NCBI GenBank assembly: GCA_013816485.1
Contig: JACDEI010000028.1
Span: forward strand, 1-62,358
Reading direction: 5' to 3'
Source of the DNA: Planctomycetota bacterium
GTDB lineage: Bacteria; Planctomycetota; UBA11346
Length of the DNA stretch: 62,358 bases
Of the stretch, positions 30,704 to 38,817 are shown piece by piece (the first letter of the stretch is position 1; each line of letters begins with the position of its first letter). Position numbers and translations under genes: made by a program. The notes under the pieces are model-generated. The model was not told the origin of the DNA. It worked only from the letters and a program-made list of their open reading frames with translations, and did no database searches.

Positions 30704-31247
30704 CCGTCTGCCCAAGGAATCGGCCGAGGACCGGCAATGGCCACGCTGCTTGCTGGGTTTAGAGGCGCACATCGCCGGCGACCACGTCGGCGCCCGCGCG
30801 TGGTTCGCGCTGCCCACCGGCATGAAACCGCTCAGGAACGGCAACCTGGCCTTCGCCTATGCGGTCATTGAACCCATCCTGCGCGAAGAGGCCGGCGACA
30901 CCGGCGCGCTGGCCAAGCGCTGCGCCGAGATCAGCACCAACGAACGGTACACCGGCGCGCAGGTGCCGTGGCACGCCGCGCAGTTCCTCAGTGGCAAGCT
31001 CAGTGCCGAGGAATTCCTCGCCCAGCCAAACCGCCTGGGTGCCCGCGCCTGGCTGCTGGCCTGCAGCGGAATCGTGGCCGAACGCCGTGGCGACACCGCG
31101 CAAGCGCAGACGGCTTATCGCGATTATCTCGCCCTGCCGCCGCTACGGCACGGCCTCAGCATCGATCCGCTGATGGACCGCTTCGTCGCCTGGCGGGTGG
31201 AACGGCTGGCAGCGGGCAAGGGCTGGTCCGGCAGCACCACACCGTGA
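30638..31247 (+). pseudogene. Out-of-frame 3' part of the Ser/Thr kinase gene
   Basis: The third frame continues the TPR-like helical region of the kinase: QSLALIAGNQPQTLLDRLPK, then LGLEAHIAGDHVGARAWFAL, and ends after VERLAAGKGWSGSTTP. It has no start codon of its own except an in-frame TTG at 30750. Removing one GCGA unit from the repeat at 30626-30637 gives a continuous reading frame with the upstream part (ASEISDLSQQSLAL). It is probably the missing C-terminus, unless the sequence has an error or the repeat varies. Confidence 0.75.
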
Positions 31248-31271
31248 CGTCGGCTGCACAGTGCTTCACTT

Positions 31272-31429
31272 AGAAGCTGTCTTGAAAGGCAGGGCCAACG
31301 TCATGGAGGACCGGAGGACCGGAGGAAGACAGAGCTGAGGAACCTCGGCTGTTCACCGACACTTCGTTTCTCGCCTCTCTCCGGTTCTCCGGTCCTCCAT
31401 GTGAATTTCGGTCTTTCAAGACAGCTTCT
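31272..31429. repeat. Inverted-repeat element with 17-bp perfect ends
   Basis: AGAAGCTGTCTTGAAAG at 31272-31288 is perfectly inverted at 31413-31429. A second, inner pair (CATGGAGGACCGGAG near 31302 and its near complement around 31385-31400) is nested. No protein is encoded. The right end reaches the stop codon of the neighbouring methyltransferase. It looks like a MITE-like or REP-like unit of ~158 bp. Confidence 0.9.
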
Positions 31430-32055
31430 TAGGCCGGGTTTCCAATCATTCGGCAGAAGCAGTAGGTGAAATGCTGTTCCTTGCCTGCCGGTGTCAGGTG
31501 GGTTTGCCGGCGCGAGTCCAGCAGTTCGAACTGCCCACCGAACTGTCCATGAAGAGACGCGGCGTCGTAGCGTGCCACCGGCAGTCCGCTGCATTTCTCG
31601 GGACCATCGGCGGCGAAGGTGGCCATGATCACATGACCACCTGGCTTCACCGCCCACTTGACCAGTTCCACGTACAGCTCGCGGTCCGTGGGCGACGTCA
31701 GGAAGTGGAACACCGCTCGGTCGTGCCACACATCATAGCGCGCAGCCGGCAAGTCGATGCGCGTGATATCGCCGTCGATCCAGGTGACCGCGGAGGCGGC
31801 TGGGCCGAGGCGGCTTTGAGCCACGGCCAAGGCCGCAGCAGAGATATCGAGCACGCTCACATCCCGGTACTGCACAGCAAGGAGATCGTCGACCAGCGTT
31901 GAGGCACCACCGCCAACATCGATGATGGATGCGTGGGGAGAAGGCGCCGCGCGACGAATCAGATTGAGCGAAATTTCGAGGTGTGGCCGAAACCAACTCA
32001 CATTGGTTGAGCCACGTTGGTCGTAGGCGCTGTCCCAATGGGCCTTGCTCGTCAT
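31429..32055 (-). CDS. Class I SAM-dependent methyltransferase
   Basis: 208 residues. The N-terminus (AHWDSAYDQRGSTNVSWF) and motif I IIDVGGGASTLVDDLLA are followed by VSVLDISAAALAVAQSRL, then DITRIDLPAARYDVWHDRA with the VFHFLT motif, and a post-motif GGHVIMATFAADGPEKCSG. This set matches bacterial Methyltransf_12/25 proteins that act on small molecules. The start is taken as the ATG at 32055, before the conserved HWDSAY, rather than 32082. The palindromic element directly abuts the stop codon. Confidence 0.85.
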   Translation of the reverse strand: MTSKAHWDSAYDQRGSTNVSWFRPHLEISLNLIRRAAPSPHASIIDVGGGASTLVDDLLAVQYRDVSVLDISAAALAVAQSRLGPAASAVTWIDGDITRIDLPAARYDVWHDRAVFHFLTSPTDRELYVELVKWAVKPGGHVIMATFAADGPEKCSGLPVARYDAASLHGQFGGQFELLDSRRQTHLTPAGKEQHFTYCFCRMIGNPA

Positions 32056-32082
32056 GCGCATCTCCGGGTGTTGGCACATCAA

Positions 32083-32698
32083 CCGTGGTGGGCCTTTTAG
32101 GCAAGCAATGAGCGTGCTGATGCTGATGCGTGCTGATGGCTCTCTCCGATGGTCGTCAGATCAGCAGGCATGGATGGGGACGAGCTAGGATCTGGTATCA
32201 ATCCTACATCACTCAAAACGTCAGCCGACCTAACATTCAACTAAACCGCAGAGGGCGCAGAGGAATCCGCAAGCGCTCGAATGTGCGGCTCCTTGGGGGT
32301 ATAGGTCACCACTAATTCTATCTCTGCGCTCTCAGCGCCCTCTGCGGTTTGATCGGCTGTCCTTCTTCAGAAAGAAGATGGACGATGGACGATTGGTATG
32401 GCACGGGAATTGAGGGATCCTCCTCCACGGCAAGCGATTCGGATTGCCGCTCTTGCACCCTGCAAGGGCCCTCAGATCCGTTCGATCACTCTTGCAGTGA
32501 CATCCGTCAGCGCTCAACGCGACTCCTGGATTCGCTCGCAGGAAAAGTCTGCGACAACAGGCCCATTTCGGAGGATCGGTGCCTCACCTCATACTTTGGC
32601 ATGACCTCCGCTGAACTTTTGCCCCGACGAATCGCACGCGGCGGACCCGTCCACGGTAAATGTGGCGCCCATATACCAACCAAAACTCCGGAGATTCC
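32083..32698. other. Gene-free stretch with an inverted repeat
   Basis: 616 bp without a convincing gene. It contains a 16-bp perfect inverted repeat, AAACCGCAGAGGGCGC at 32243-32258 and its complement at 32335-32350, ending in further near-palindromic sequence. Promoters of the DUF4331 operon would lie in the right half, but no clear -35/-10 pair was identified. Confidence 0.7.
32243..32350. repeat. 16-bp perfect inverted-repeat element
   Basis: The arms AAACCGCAGAGGGCGC and GCGCCCTCTGCGGTTT enclose 76 bp. The neighbouring bases add further near-matches (CAGAGG against CTCTG). Such GC-rich gcagagggcgc palindromes are commonly dispersed between genes in PVC genomes. Confidence 0.85.
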
Positions 32699-33331
32699 AT
32701 GCCTACAACCCCAACTCGACTGGTCGGCGCTGCCGGCCTCTCGGCAGCCTTGATCTGCTTCATTGGTGCCGATCACGCCGACGCCCCTGGCGCCACCGCT
32801 GATCCGGCGGCCGACATCGCAGACGTCTACGCCATCCATGATCTGGCCGCTGATCGGCTGACCCTGGTCCTGACCTTCGCTGGTCTTAAGATGCCGGCCC
32901 TCAATCAGCAGGGGACCTACGACGACGATGTCCTCTATGTGATCAACATCGACACCAACAACGACAAGGTCGCTGACTTCGTCATCGACGTCCGCTTCGG
33001 TCAGAACCCGGCTGGCGCCTCTGGTGTGCGGGTCGCGGGACTGCCGGGCGCCCCAGCGGTCGTCATCGGCGCGGTCGAGACCATCCTTGAGCCCGCCGCC
33101 GGGGTGAAGGTCTTCGCCGGACTGCGCGACGATCCGTTCTTCTTCGACCTCGATGGCTTCAATGCCACGCGCATGAGCGGCAATCTTTCCTTCGACAACA
33201 CCCGCGACTTCTTCGCCGGTACCAACATCAGCGCGATCGTGCTCGAGACCAAGCTGTCCGCCGTGTCCAGCACCGCCTTCTCCTTGTGGGCGACCACTGC
33301 CCGCGCCACCGCCCCCACCGCCAACAACTGA
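32699..33331 (+). CDS. DUF4331 family protein, N-terminal half
   Basis: 210 residues with an exported N-terminus (LVGAAGLSAALICFIG). It carries the DUF4331 N-terminal signature HADAPGATADPAADIADVYA and then TYDDDVLYVINIDTNNDKVAD with FDLDGF. Typical members are longer (often more than 400 residues); here the C-terminal part sits in the next gene instead. GGAG lies ~7 bp before the ATG at 32699. The function of DUF4331 is unknown. The gene opens a three-gene operon of DUF4331 halves and a TPR protein. Confidence 0.82.
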   Translation: MPTTPTRLVGAAGLSAALICFIGADHADAPGATADPAADIADVYAIHDLAADRLTLVLTFAGLKMPALNQQGTYDDDVLYVINIDTNNDKVADFVIDVRFGQNPAGASGVRVAGLPGAPAVVIGAVETILEPAAGVKVFAGLRDDPFFFDLDGFNATRMSGNLSFDNTRDFFAGTNISAIVLETKLSAVSSTAFSLWATTARATAPTANN

Positions 33332-33345
33332 ATCGGAACCACCCC

Positions 33346-33945
33346 ATGCGAATCTATCTGCCCGGTACCGCCCTCGCGGTCGCCCTTGTCATTCCGTTCA
33401 TCACTGGATGCGGAGGTGATGACAATGACAATGACAATGACAGTCCCGCTCCCTCCACCGACTTCGCGTTCTCGCCCTTGGCCACCTCCAGCTATACGCG
33501 CATCGATCGCCAGGCGATGCCCGTGGTAAACACCGCGGTGATCACCTCGAAGGACGCCTACAACGCGGCCAACCCGGCAACCGATGGCACGGAACCGTTC
33601 ATCACCGAGATCGGGACCAACGTCGCCGCCTATCACACCGCGCTCGATGCCGAACTGATGGCACTGAATCTCGATCCCGCGACCAACGAGCAGAGCCTCG
33701 CCCAGGCCGGCCCGCTGATCATCCCTGATGTGCTCCGCGTCAATCCCGCCGTCGCGACGGGATTCCCCAACGGCCGTCTCCTGAGCGACCCGACCCCCGA
33801 CGTCATGCTGGCGGTGGTGCTGCTTGATCTGGGCCACCCTGGGCAAAGCGCGACCACCTTCGCCGACTTGCCGTTGAATCCGGCCGCGAACGACAAGGCG
33901 TTCCTCACCGCCTTCCCGTACCTGGCCACCCCGCATACCCCCTGA
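33346..33945 (+). CDS. Lipoprotein resembling the DUF4331 C-terminal half
   Basis: 199 residues with a lipobox (PFITGC) and a tail of repeated Asp-Asn (DDNDNDNDS) from a GACAAT hexamer repeat. The rest (IDRQAMPVVNTAVITSKDAYNA, PLIIPDVLRVNPAVATGFPNG, and the end NDKAFLTAFPYLATPHTP) matches the C-terminal part of DUF4331 proteins (NTV-type, PDIL, FPNGR and FPYL motifs). The start is set at the ATG at 33346 directly before the signal. It follows the first DUF4331 gene by 14 bp, so the two may be a split or dimerising pair. Confidence 0.8.
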   Translation: MRIYLPGTALAVALVIPFITGCGGDDNDNDNDSPAPSTDFAFSPLATSSYTRIDRQAMPVVNTAVITSKDAYNAANPATDGTEPFITEIGTNVAAYHTALDAELMALNLDPATNEQSLAQAGPLIIPDVLRVNPAVATGFPNGRLLSDPTPDVMLAVVLLDLGHPGQSATTFADLPLNPAANDKAFLTAFPYLATPHTP

Positions 33946-34028
33946 CCTGCCTGACCGACGAGCGACACCCGCCCAGCCCCAGCGGCCGGGCGGGTGTTGC
34001 CGTCGAGCAGCAATATTCCGGAGTCCCC

Positions 34029-35351
34029 ATGTCCCAACGCCCTCGCCCCGTCTTGATTATTGCCATCCTCGCGGCCGCGGTCACGACGACCGTCGCGGCC
34101 GTTGCGTGGCAGAGGCCGGCGGAGAGGCCGGCGGAGAGGCCTGCGAAAGTCACCGTCGCCACCAGCGGCTATCTGACCGAGCTCACTGACCTCAACCAGC
34201 GTCTGACCATGCTCGACCGTCGCGCCCAGGCGATGCCGACATCATGGATGGCGCGCGAACAACTGGCCCAGGCCTATCTCGACCGGGCCCGCCTTACCGG
34301 CGTCTATGATGATTACAGTCGCGCCCAGGGCGAGATCGACGCATCCTTCGCCATCGCCCCGCCCGGGGCCGGCCCCTTTACGACCCGTGCCAGCCTGGCC
34401 TTCGCCATCCACCGCTTCGACACCATCGCCGGCGACCTGGCCGTGGCCGAGCGGGCCTTGTCGGTCAACGACGAGGAGCTCGCCGGCCTGCGCGCCCTGC
34501 GCGCCCAAGCCGCCTACCACCGCGGCGACTACGACCAAGCCGAAGCCGACTACGCCGAATCGTTGCGCCTGAAGCGTGACTGGTCGACCCTGTGCGGCAA
34601 AGCGCTGCTGCGCGCCACCACCGGCGACCCCGATACTGGCGACCGCATGTATCAGATGGCCCGGAGCATGGCCGTGACCGCCACGCCGCGCCAGTTGGCG
34701 TGGCTGGATCTCCAGCGCGGCTTGCTGGCGCTGGCCCGGGGCAGGTACGCCGACGCCGAGACCAGCTACCGCTCAGCCGACGCCGTCTTCCCCGGCTGGT
34801 GGGTGATCGAGGAGCACTTGGCCGAGATCGCCGCGCTGCAAGGGCGACGCGACGAGGCACGCGAGCGCTATCGCGAACTGATCGAGCGCACCGGCAATCC
34901 CGAATTCATGGACGCGCTCGCCGAGATTCTGCGCGAGGATGGCGACCAGGCCGGGGCCAGCGCGCTGACCCAGCGCGCGACCGCCGCGTTCGCCGACTTG
35001 ATCGCGGAACACCCGGCGGCCGCCACCGGCCATGCCCTCGACCATTTCATCGCCAGCGATCCCCAGCCCGACCTGGCGGTGCGACTGGCCGAACTCAACC
35101 GCGATCAGCGAGCCGGTGGCGCGGCCCTCACCGCACTGATCGAGGCCTATCTCGCGGCCGGCAGGCATGAGCAGGCTCTCGCCACCGCCCGGCAACTGCT
35201 GGCCACGCGCTGGGACACCGCCGATGGCCACGCCGCCGCGTCCAGGGCGCTGGCCGCCTGCGGCGAGGTCGCATCCGCCCGCACCCAGGCCCGCCGCGCC
35301 CGCGAGCTGAATCCGCTGATCGAGATCGAGCCCACCCTGCTCGTCGACTGA
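34029..35351 (+). CDS. Membrane-anchored TPR protein
   Basis: 440 residues. A hydrophobic N-terminal segment (VLIIAILAAAVTTTVAAVAW) acts as a signal or membrane anchor, followed by a short PAERPAERPA repeat encoded by a tandem GGCGGAGAG repeat. The rest is helical with TPR-like units (ARLTGVYDDYSRAQGEIDASF, AAYHRGDYDQAEADYAESLRL, ALARGRYADAETSYRSADAVF and so on). It is probably a scaffold. It is the third gene of the operon with the DUF4331-type genes, 83 bp downstream. No other partner is evident. Confidence 0.85.
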   Translation: MSQRPRPVLIIAILAAAVTTTVAAVAWQRPAERPAERPAKVTVATSGYLTELTDLNQRLTMLDRRAQAMPTSWMAREQLAQAYLDRARLTGVYDDYSRAQGEIDASFAIAPPGAGPFTTRASLAFAIHRFDTIAGDLAVAERALSVNDEELAGLRALRAQAAYHRGDYDQAEADYAESLRLKRDWSTLCGKALLRATTGDPDTGDRMYQMARSMAVTATPRQLAWLDLQRGLLALARGRYADAETSYRSADAVFPGWWVIEEHLAEIAALQGRRDEARERYRELIERTGNPEFMDALAEILREDGDQAGASALTQRATAAFADLIAEHPAAATGHALDHFIASDPQPDLAVRLAELNRDQRAGGAALTALIEAYLAAGRHEQALATARQLLATRWDTADGHAAASRALAACGEVASARTQARRARELNPLIEIEPTLLVD

Positions 35352-35400
35352 GAGCGCAGACGCTTCTGACGATCGCATTGGCGATTTCCCGCACCTCAAC

Positions 35401-36738
35401 ATGCGAGACCTTGAACCCGTGACTGGCATAGAGCCATTAATCAGTGACCGGCCAAGCCGCGTGGCAGTTCGACGGGTTTATTGGTTTGATCAAGTAAGTA
35501 CTCAGCCCGCGCCGGCTGCGAGCGGGCGCATAGACGCGGACGTCGTCGTCGTTGGCGGCGGAATCGCCGGTCTCACCGCGGCTCTGCGACTACGGACGAC
35601 TGGGAAAGACGTCGTGCTCCTTGAAGCAACTGAGTGTGGCGCTGGAGCCAGCGGGAGGAGTTCCGGTTTCATCACGCCCGACAGCGAACTCGGGCTTGAT
35701 CAACTGGTGATCCGATTCGGCGCAGCGGACGCTACGCTTTTATGGCGAGCCGCACAGCACGCGTGCGAGCGGATTCGCACCGACATCAATCGATTGCAGA
35801 TCGAATGTGATTTCGTGTCGGCGGATAGTCTGTTGGTGGCAAATACGCCGGGAAAGATCGCTGCCATTCGTACGGAGCATGAGGCGCACGAGCGCCTCGG
35901 ATTTCCATCCCGTTGGTACGATCGCGAGCACATCGCCGAGATCCTCGGCGGGGAAGGTTTCATCGCTGGAGGGCGAACGCCCGGTACGTTCGCTATTAAC
36001 GCGTTTGCCTACGCGCAGGGACTCAAACGGGCGTTCATCGCAGCCGGCGGTCGGTGCTTCGAGGGATCGCCGGCTATAGAGATCCTTTCGAATGCGGTTC
36101 GCACCAACGAGGCCGTCGCCCATGCGCAAGCGATCGTCTTGGCTCTCGATCGGTACGCGCCCACACTTGGCGTCGAAACGAAAGATACCTACCACGCACA
36201 AGCCTTCCTCACCGTCACCGAACCGCTTACCGATGACCTGTGGCAAAGAATTTTTCCGCAGGCGCCGCTCCTCGTCTGTGATTCAGATCTGGTCTACCAG
36301 TACTTTCGCAGAACCGGCGAAGGGCGGCTTCTCCTCGGAGGCGGTCTGCTGTGTGAGACCTACGCCGCGAAGGCGGATCCCAACCCCCGCGCGTTCCGAA
36401 AGATTGAACGGTACGCGCGCCGACGATTTCCTGGTTTGAAGGATGCGCGTTTTACGCACGCCTGGCAGGGATTCATTGGCATGAGCAAGGATCTGTTGCC
36501 CATCGCGGGGCGTAGTCCGACGGAGCCTGGGCACTACGTCGCAATGTGTGGCGCTGGGTTGCCGTGGAGCGTCCTCGCCGGCGAAAGTGCGGCGGCACAG
36601 GTCATCGGTGATTCAACTCCGATCGACCACTTCTTTGTACCGAAACGGCCTTTCAACCGCGTCGAGGCATTTCAGCCAATCCTTGGCAAGCCTCTCACGT
36701 GGGCGCTTTCCTACTATTTGGCAAAGCAGTGGCCGTGA
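35401..36738 (+). CDS. FAD-dependent oxidoreductase, DAO/glycine-oxidase fold
   Basis: 445 residues. A Rossmann FAD motif, VVVVGGGIAGLTAALRLR (GGGIAG at 52-57), follows an N-terminal extension of ~45 residues. Other family motifs are ECGAGASGRSSGFITPDSEL, TPGTFAINAFAYAQGLKRAF and the C-terminal FTHAWQGFIGMSKDLLPIAGR. It resembles DAO-family oxidases such as gamma-glutamylputrescine or sarcosine-type oxidases, but the substrate cannot be read. The codon use is less GC-rich than its neighbours, which fits later acquisition. The start at 35401 is the first ATG in the frame and lacks a strong ribosome-binding site. Confidence 0.85.
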   Translation: MRDLEPVTGIEPLISDRPSRVAVRRVYWFDQVSTQPAPAASGRIDADVVVVGGGIAGLTAALRLRTTGKDVVLLEATECGAGASGRSSGFITPDSELGLDQLVIRFGAADATLLWRAAQHACERIRTDINRLQIECDFVSADSLLVANTPGKIAAIRTEHEAHERLGFPSRWYDREHIAEILGGEGFIAGGRTPGTFAINAFAYAQGLKRAFIAAGGRCFEGSPAIEILSNAVRTNEAVAHAQAIVLALDRYAPTLGVETKDTYHAQAFLTVTEPLTDDLWQRIFPQAPLLVCDSDLVYQYFRRTGEGRLLLGGGLLCETYAAKADPNPRAFRKIERYARRRFPGLKDARFTHAWQGFIGMSKDLLPIAGRSPTEPGHYVAMCGAGLPWSVLAGESAAAQVIGDSTPIDHFFVPKRPFNRVEAFQPILGKPLTWALSYYLAKQWP

Positions 36739-37276
36739 AGGATTTCTCCCACCGAATCCGTCGGACCTACTCTTTCTCTCCGGCGTGGACCTAACCTCGC
36801 CGGGCTTCAGAAATCGGAAGATTTTCTAACTCAAATCGGCAACGCGCTTACGAGTTCGGACCCGCTGGCGATCCATGTCCGCCAACTACTGACTACCAAG
36901 GAGATCGCCACCTACTTGGCGCAGGCTCACGGTGGGGACCTCAGGTGTTCCGACAGGTCGTTCAGCAGTACGGGGTACAAGTCGACACTGCCTAAATCAC
37001 TGTCGCCTAACCTGGTGGAGGTTAGGGAAGCCGGGCCAAAGAGTCTCCACTTAAGTCACTGCCTCAGCGAATCTTGGATTTCTAGGCCGCGAACTGCGCG
37101 ATTAAAAGAAGGAAATGGTCGCGATGGATTTCCGCGCAGCACGGACGGTCGATTGGCGGATCGGTCGGCATGACGGCAGCGAATCGGCAGATTTGACCGA
37201 CATTCTCTACTGGCGACACCAGCGTCGTTGAGCGCCAATGAGGATGGCGTGGCGGTGATCATGACGGAAGAAAATT
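36739..37276. other. Gene-poor region before the signalling island
   Basis: No convincing gene was found. It contains the left copy of a degenerate direct-repeat block (36848-37050; see below) and, at 37126-37144, GGATTTCCGCGCAGCACGG, a variant of a motif that recurs near 47.3 and 49.1 kb. Confidence 0.6.
36848..37050. repeat. Left block of a degenerate direct repeat flanking the signalling island
   Basis: TTACGAGTTCGGACCCG at 36848-36864 is identical to 44639-44655. GTGGAGGT with GCCAAAGAGTCTCC at 37013-37050 matches 44839-44876 at about 32 of 38 positions. The order and orientation are the same, and the spacing is ~150-185 bp in both blocks. The sequences between these islands are less similar. 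Confidence 0.8.
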
Positions 37277-37702
37277 TTACGGCACGCCGCACCTTATGAC
37301 AGATTTATCACGTGCGGGAAAGCCCCGCTGGCCCAAACGACCGTCTTTGACCAAGAAATCCCGCAGTCGGTTACGGGTGGGCGGATAAAACGGCGAGACC
37401 AGCAGCACGTCTGAGTCTGAAACCCCAAGGGATCGTCCGGGTATCTCGCGCAGGTGTTTGGCGGTAGAGTCGCCGAAACGATTGTGGTCACCAGAATGGA
37501 TGAATGCCATACCGTCATCATCACGATTCCGAGATGGAAGTTCCGCGAGTGCAGTTCGGATGGCGCTTTCGCGGCCCTGCTGCCGGCGGACCGCACACTC
37601 GCTAAACGGCTGTGCGTCGGATGATGATCGTTTGCGTGCATCACTTGGCGCACTGCAAAATGCAGTGATGTGCCTCGTCGTCACCACGCTGGTGAAAACC
37701 AA
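37277..37702 (-). CDS. Hypothetical protein, uncertain ORF
   Basis: 141 codons on the minus strand in the otherwise empty region before the KaiC-like pseudogene. The central part (GRSLGVSDSDVLLVSPFYPP then TRNRLRDFLVKDGRLGQ) looks protein-like. It has no recognisable family and overlaps open frames on the other strand, so it may be chance. Confidence 0.25.
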   Translation of the reverse strand: MVFTSVVTTRHITAFCSAPSDARKRSSSDAQPFSECAVRRQQGRESAIRTALAELPSRNRDDDGMAFIHSGDHNRFGDSTAKHLREIPGRSLGVSDSDVLLVSPFYPPTRNRLRDFLVKDGRLGQRGFPARDKSVIRCGVP

Positions 37703-37791
37703 GTCTGACTGACGTGCACGATCTGGCCTGATTTCACCTGTTTTCTGACCTTATCGCAGACACGGGGCTGGCTGGCGTTCCGAAAGTCGAA

Positions 37792-38817
37792 ATGGGAAAA
37801 GTCAAAAAAAAGAAAACGATACCGCAGGACTAGGCCCCCCTACAGTACGCAATCGGTGAAATACCCCCCCCTCTATCTTCTGGCACCAACGGCCTCGACG
37901 ATGTGCTGGGCAGCGGCTTTCCGAGCATCCGCTTCTTCCTGGTGAACGGCGAGCCCGGTGCGGGCAAAACCACGCTGGCACTGAAGTTCCTGCTTGAGGG
38001 TGTGCGCGCTAGGGGGAAGGGGCTCTACATCACGCTGCCGGAGACCTGCGAGGAATTGCTGTCGGTCGCCGACTCGCACGGCTGGTCGCTCGATGGACTC
38101 GCGTTCTTCGAACTGTCGTCGATTTCGGATCAGCTCGCCGTCGAATCTCAGAACACGCTGTTCCCTCCGGCGGAAGTCGAACTCAATCGCACCACGCAAC
38201 TGCTGCTCGACGAGGTCGAACGGCTGAAGTCGGCGCGCGTGGTGCCCGATTCGCTGGCCGAACTTCGCATCCTCTCGCAGAATTCGCTGCGCTACCGCCG
38301 CCAGATCCTGGCGCTCGAGCAGTTCTTCCAGAAACACCGCAGCACCGTGCTGCTGCTCGATGACCGTTCCGCGACCGATATGTGGCAGGTCAAGGGCATC
38401 GCCCACGGGGTGCTGAACCTGGAGGTCCAGCAGATGGAATATGGCGTCGAACGCCGGCGCCTACACGTGCTCAAGCTGCGCGCGGCGAAATTCCCCAGTG
38501 GCTACCATGATTACGTGATCAAGACCGGCGGGCTCGAGGTCTTTCCGCGGCTGATCGCAGCCAAGCATCTGCCGAGATTCGCCGGCGGCAGCGTCGCAAC
38601 CGGCATCTCCGAACTCGACCAGATGATGGGCGGAGGGCTCGATCGCGGCAGCGCGAATCTGTTCCTGGGCCCAGCCGTGCGACCTGTCAGCGAGCACGGT
38701 TCGCTACGCGCCGCGAATCCCGCCTTCAGCCACCGCTCGTGCGGCACCGTCGCGGTCTGGCCTTCGCCGAGATCACCCATCCCTGTTTCCCGATCTCTCC
38801 CCAGGACTTCACTATGA
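37792..38817 (+). pseudogene. Decayed KaiC-like ATPase gene
   Basis: The frame starts MGKVKKKKTIPQD at 37792, then meets a TAG at 37831, then continues in the same frame with GTNGLDDVLGSGFPSIRFFL and the Walker A NGEPGAGKT. The rest of domain I is present (YITLPETCEELL, VLLLDDRSATD). Domain II begins (ISELDQMMGGGLDRGSANLF) and breaks off at GPA, exactly before its Walker A, at ~38676. The frame then runs to 38817 with unrelated sequence, overlapping the next gene's start. So one stop, a C8 tract at 37864-37871 and loss of most of domain II all argue for a pseudogene. If expressed from the GTG at 37903 it would be a single-domain fragment. It resembles the intact gene at 25003. Confidence 0.8.
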
